From an uncultured Clostridia bacterium (lineage in GTDB: Bacteria > Bacillota > Clostridia > Peptostreptococcales > Anaerovoracaceae), in NCBI GenBank assembly GCA_934277655.1, contig CAKQVC010000151.1:1-5612 (forward strand): DNA of 5,612 nucleotides, in the 5' to 3' direction. Made by a program: the position numbers and the translations under genes. Positions 5,565 through 5,612 of this stretch are shown piece by piece. Numbering within the stretch: position 1 is the first letter of the stretch; each line of letters starts with the position of its first letter. The notes below the pieces were generated by a model. It had not been told where the DNA came from and did no database searches. It saw nothing but the letters and a program-made list of their open reading frames with translations.

Positions 5565-5612
5565 ATGGCACTAATGACAGGAGCTCAGTACATTGAGAGC
5601 TTAAGAAAATTA
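5565..5612 (+). CDS. Start of a 4-hydroxybutyryl-CoA dehydratase / 4-hydroxyphenylacetate 3-hydroxylase family protein (3' end outside window)
   Basis: Only 16 residues are visible, MALMTGAQYIESLRKL, starting from an ATG preceded by AAGGAGATGA (5551-5560). This closely resembles the N-terminus (M-T-x-x-QYIESLRKL) of clostridial 4-hydroxybutyryl-CoA dehydratase / vinylacetyl-CoA delta-isomerase and related flavoproteins of the 4-hydroxyphenylacetate 3-hydroxylase N-domain family. If it is AbfD-like, it would be a [4Fe-4S]/FAD enzyme dehydrating 4-hydroxybutyryl-CoA to crotonyl-CoA. A flavin monooxygenase of the same family is the alternative, less likely in an operon with strictly anaerobic enzymes. 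It follows the activator by 41 bases without a terminator, so it is probably in the same operon. The family call from so short a piece is moderate, and the exact enzyme is uncertain. Confidence 0.6.
   Translation, partial: MALMTGAQYIESLRKL

Noticed and set aside
1..5612. CRISPR array, tRNA or rRNA genes, insertion sequences
   Set aside because: No spaced direct repeats, cloverleaf-like segments, transposase fragments or terminal inverted repeats were seen on either strand.

Overview
The window looks like chromosomal DNA from an anaerobic Gram-positive fermenter of the Clostridia. This is inferred from three things: oxygen-sensitive 2-hydroxyacyl-CoA dehydratase genes closest to the clostridial HadBC/FldBC type, strong GGAGG ribosome binding sites, and moderate-GC coding sequence rich in AGA codons and in Lys/Glu. 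All supported genes lie on the + strand.

Layout. Bases 1-327 are the last 108 codons of a sigma-54-dependent enhancer-binding protein: the end of the AAA+ domain plus a TyrR-type helix-turn-helix. Bases 328-672 are non-coding but structured. They hold a nested dyad made of four TGCA motifs, a second dyad GATGC-N6-GCATC, a strong intrinsic terminator, and, two bases past its T-run, a good match to a sigma-54 -24/-12 promoter. Six genes follow in what reads as one operon: an atypical 3-hydroxyacyl-CoA dehydrogenase (673-1527), a crotonase-family enoyl-CoA hydratase (1547-2314), the two subunits of a 2-hydroxyacyl-CoA dehydratase (2327-3559 and 3559-4689, overlapping by one base), its ATP-dependent activator (4750-5523), and the first 16 codons of a protein resembling the 4-hydroxybutyryl-CoA dehydratase / 4-hydroxyphenylacetate 3-hydroxylase family (from 5565, cut by the window edge).

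How the genes fit together. The activator is a homodimeric [4Fe-4S] ATPase that injects one electron into the dehydratase, which removes water from an (R)-2-hydroxyacyl-CoA to give a 2-enoyl-CoA. The crotonase can hydrate a 2-enoyl-CoA to a 3-hydroxyacyl-CoA, and the dehydrogenase can oxidise that to a 3-oxoacyl-CoA. If the last gene is a 4-hydroxybutyryl-CoA dehydratase relative, a second radical dehydration would feed the same enoyl-CoA pool. No CoA-transferase, 2-hydroxyacid dehydrogenase or thiolase lies in the window, so the substrate cannot be fixed. The regulator plus sigma-54 promoter suggests the operon is induced by its substrate.

The most interesting points are the pairing of two mechanistically different radical dehydratases with beta-oxidation enzymes in one operon, the altered motifs in the dehydrogenase, and the symmetric TGCA array upstream of the sigma-54 promoter.
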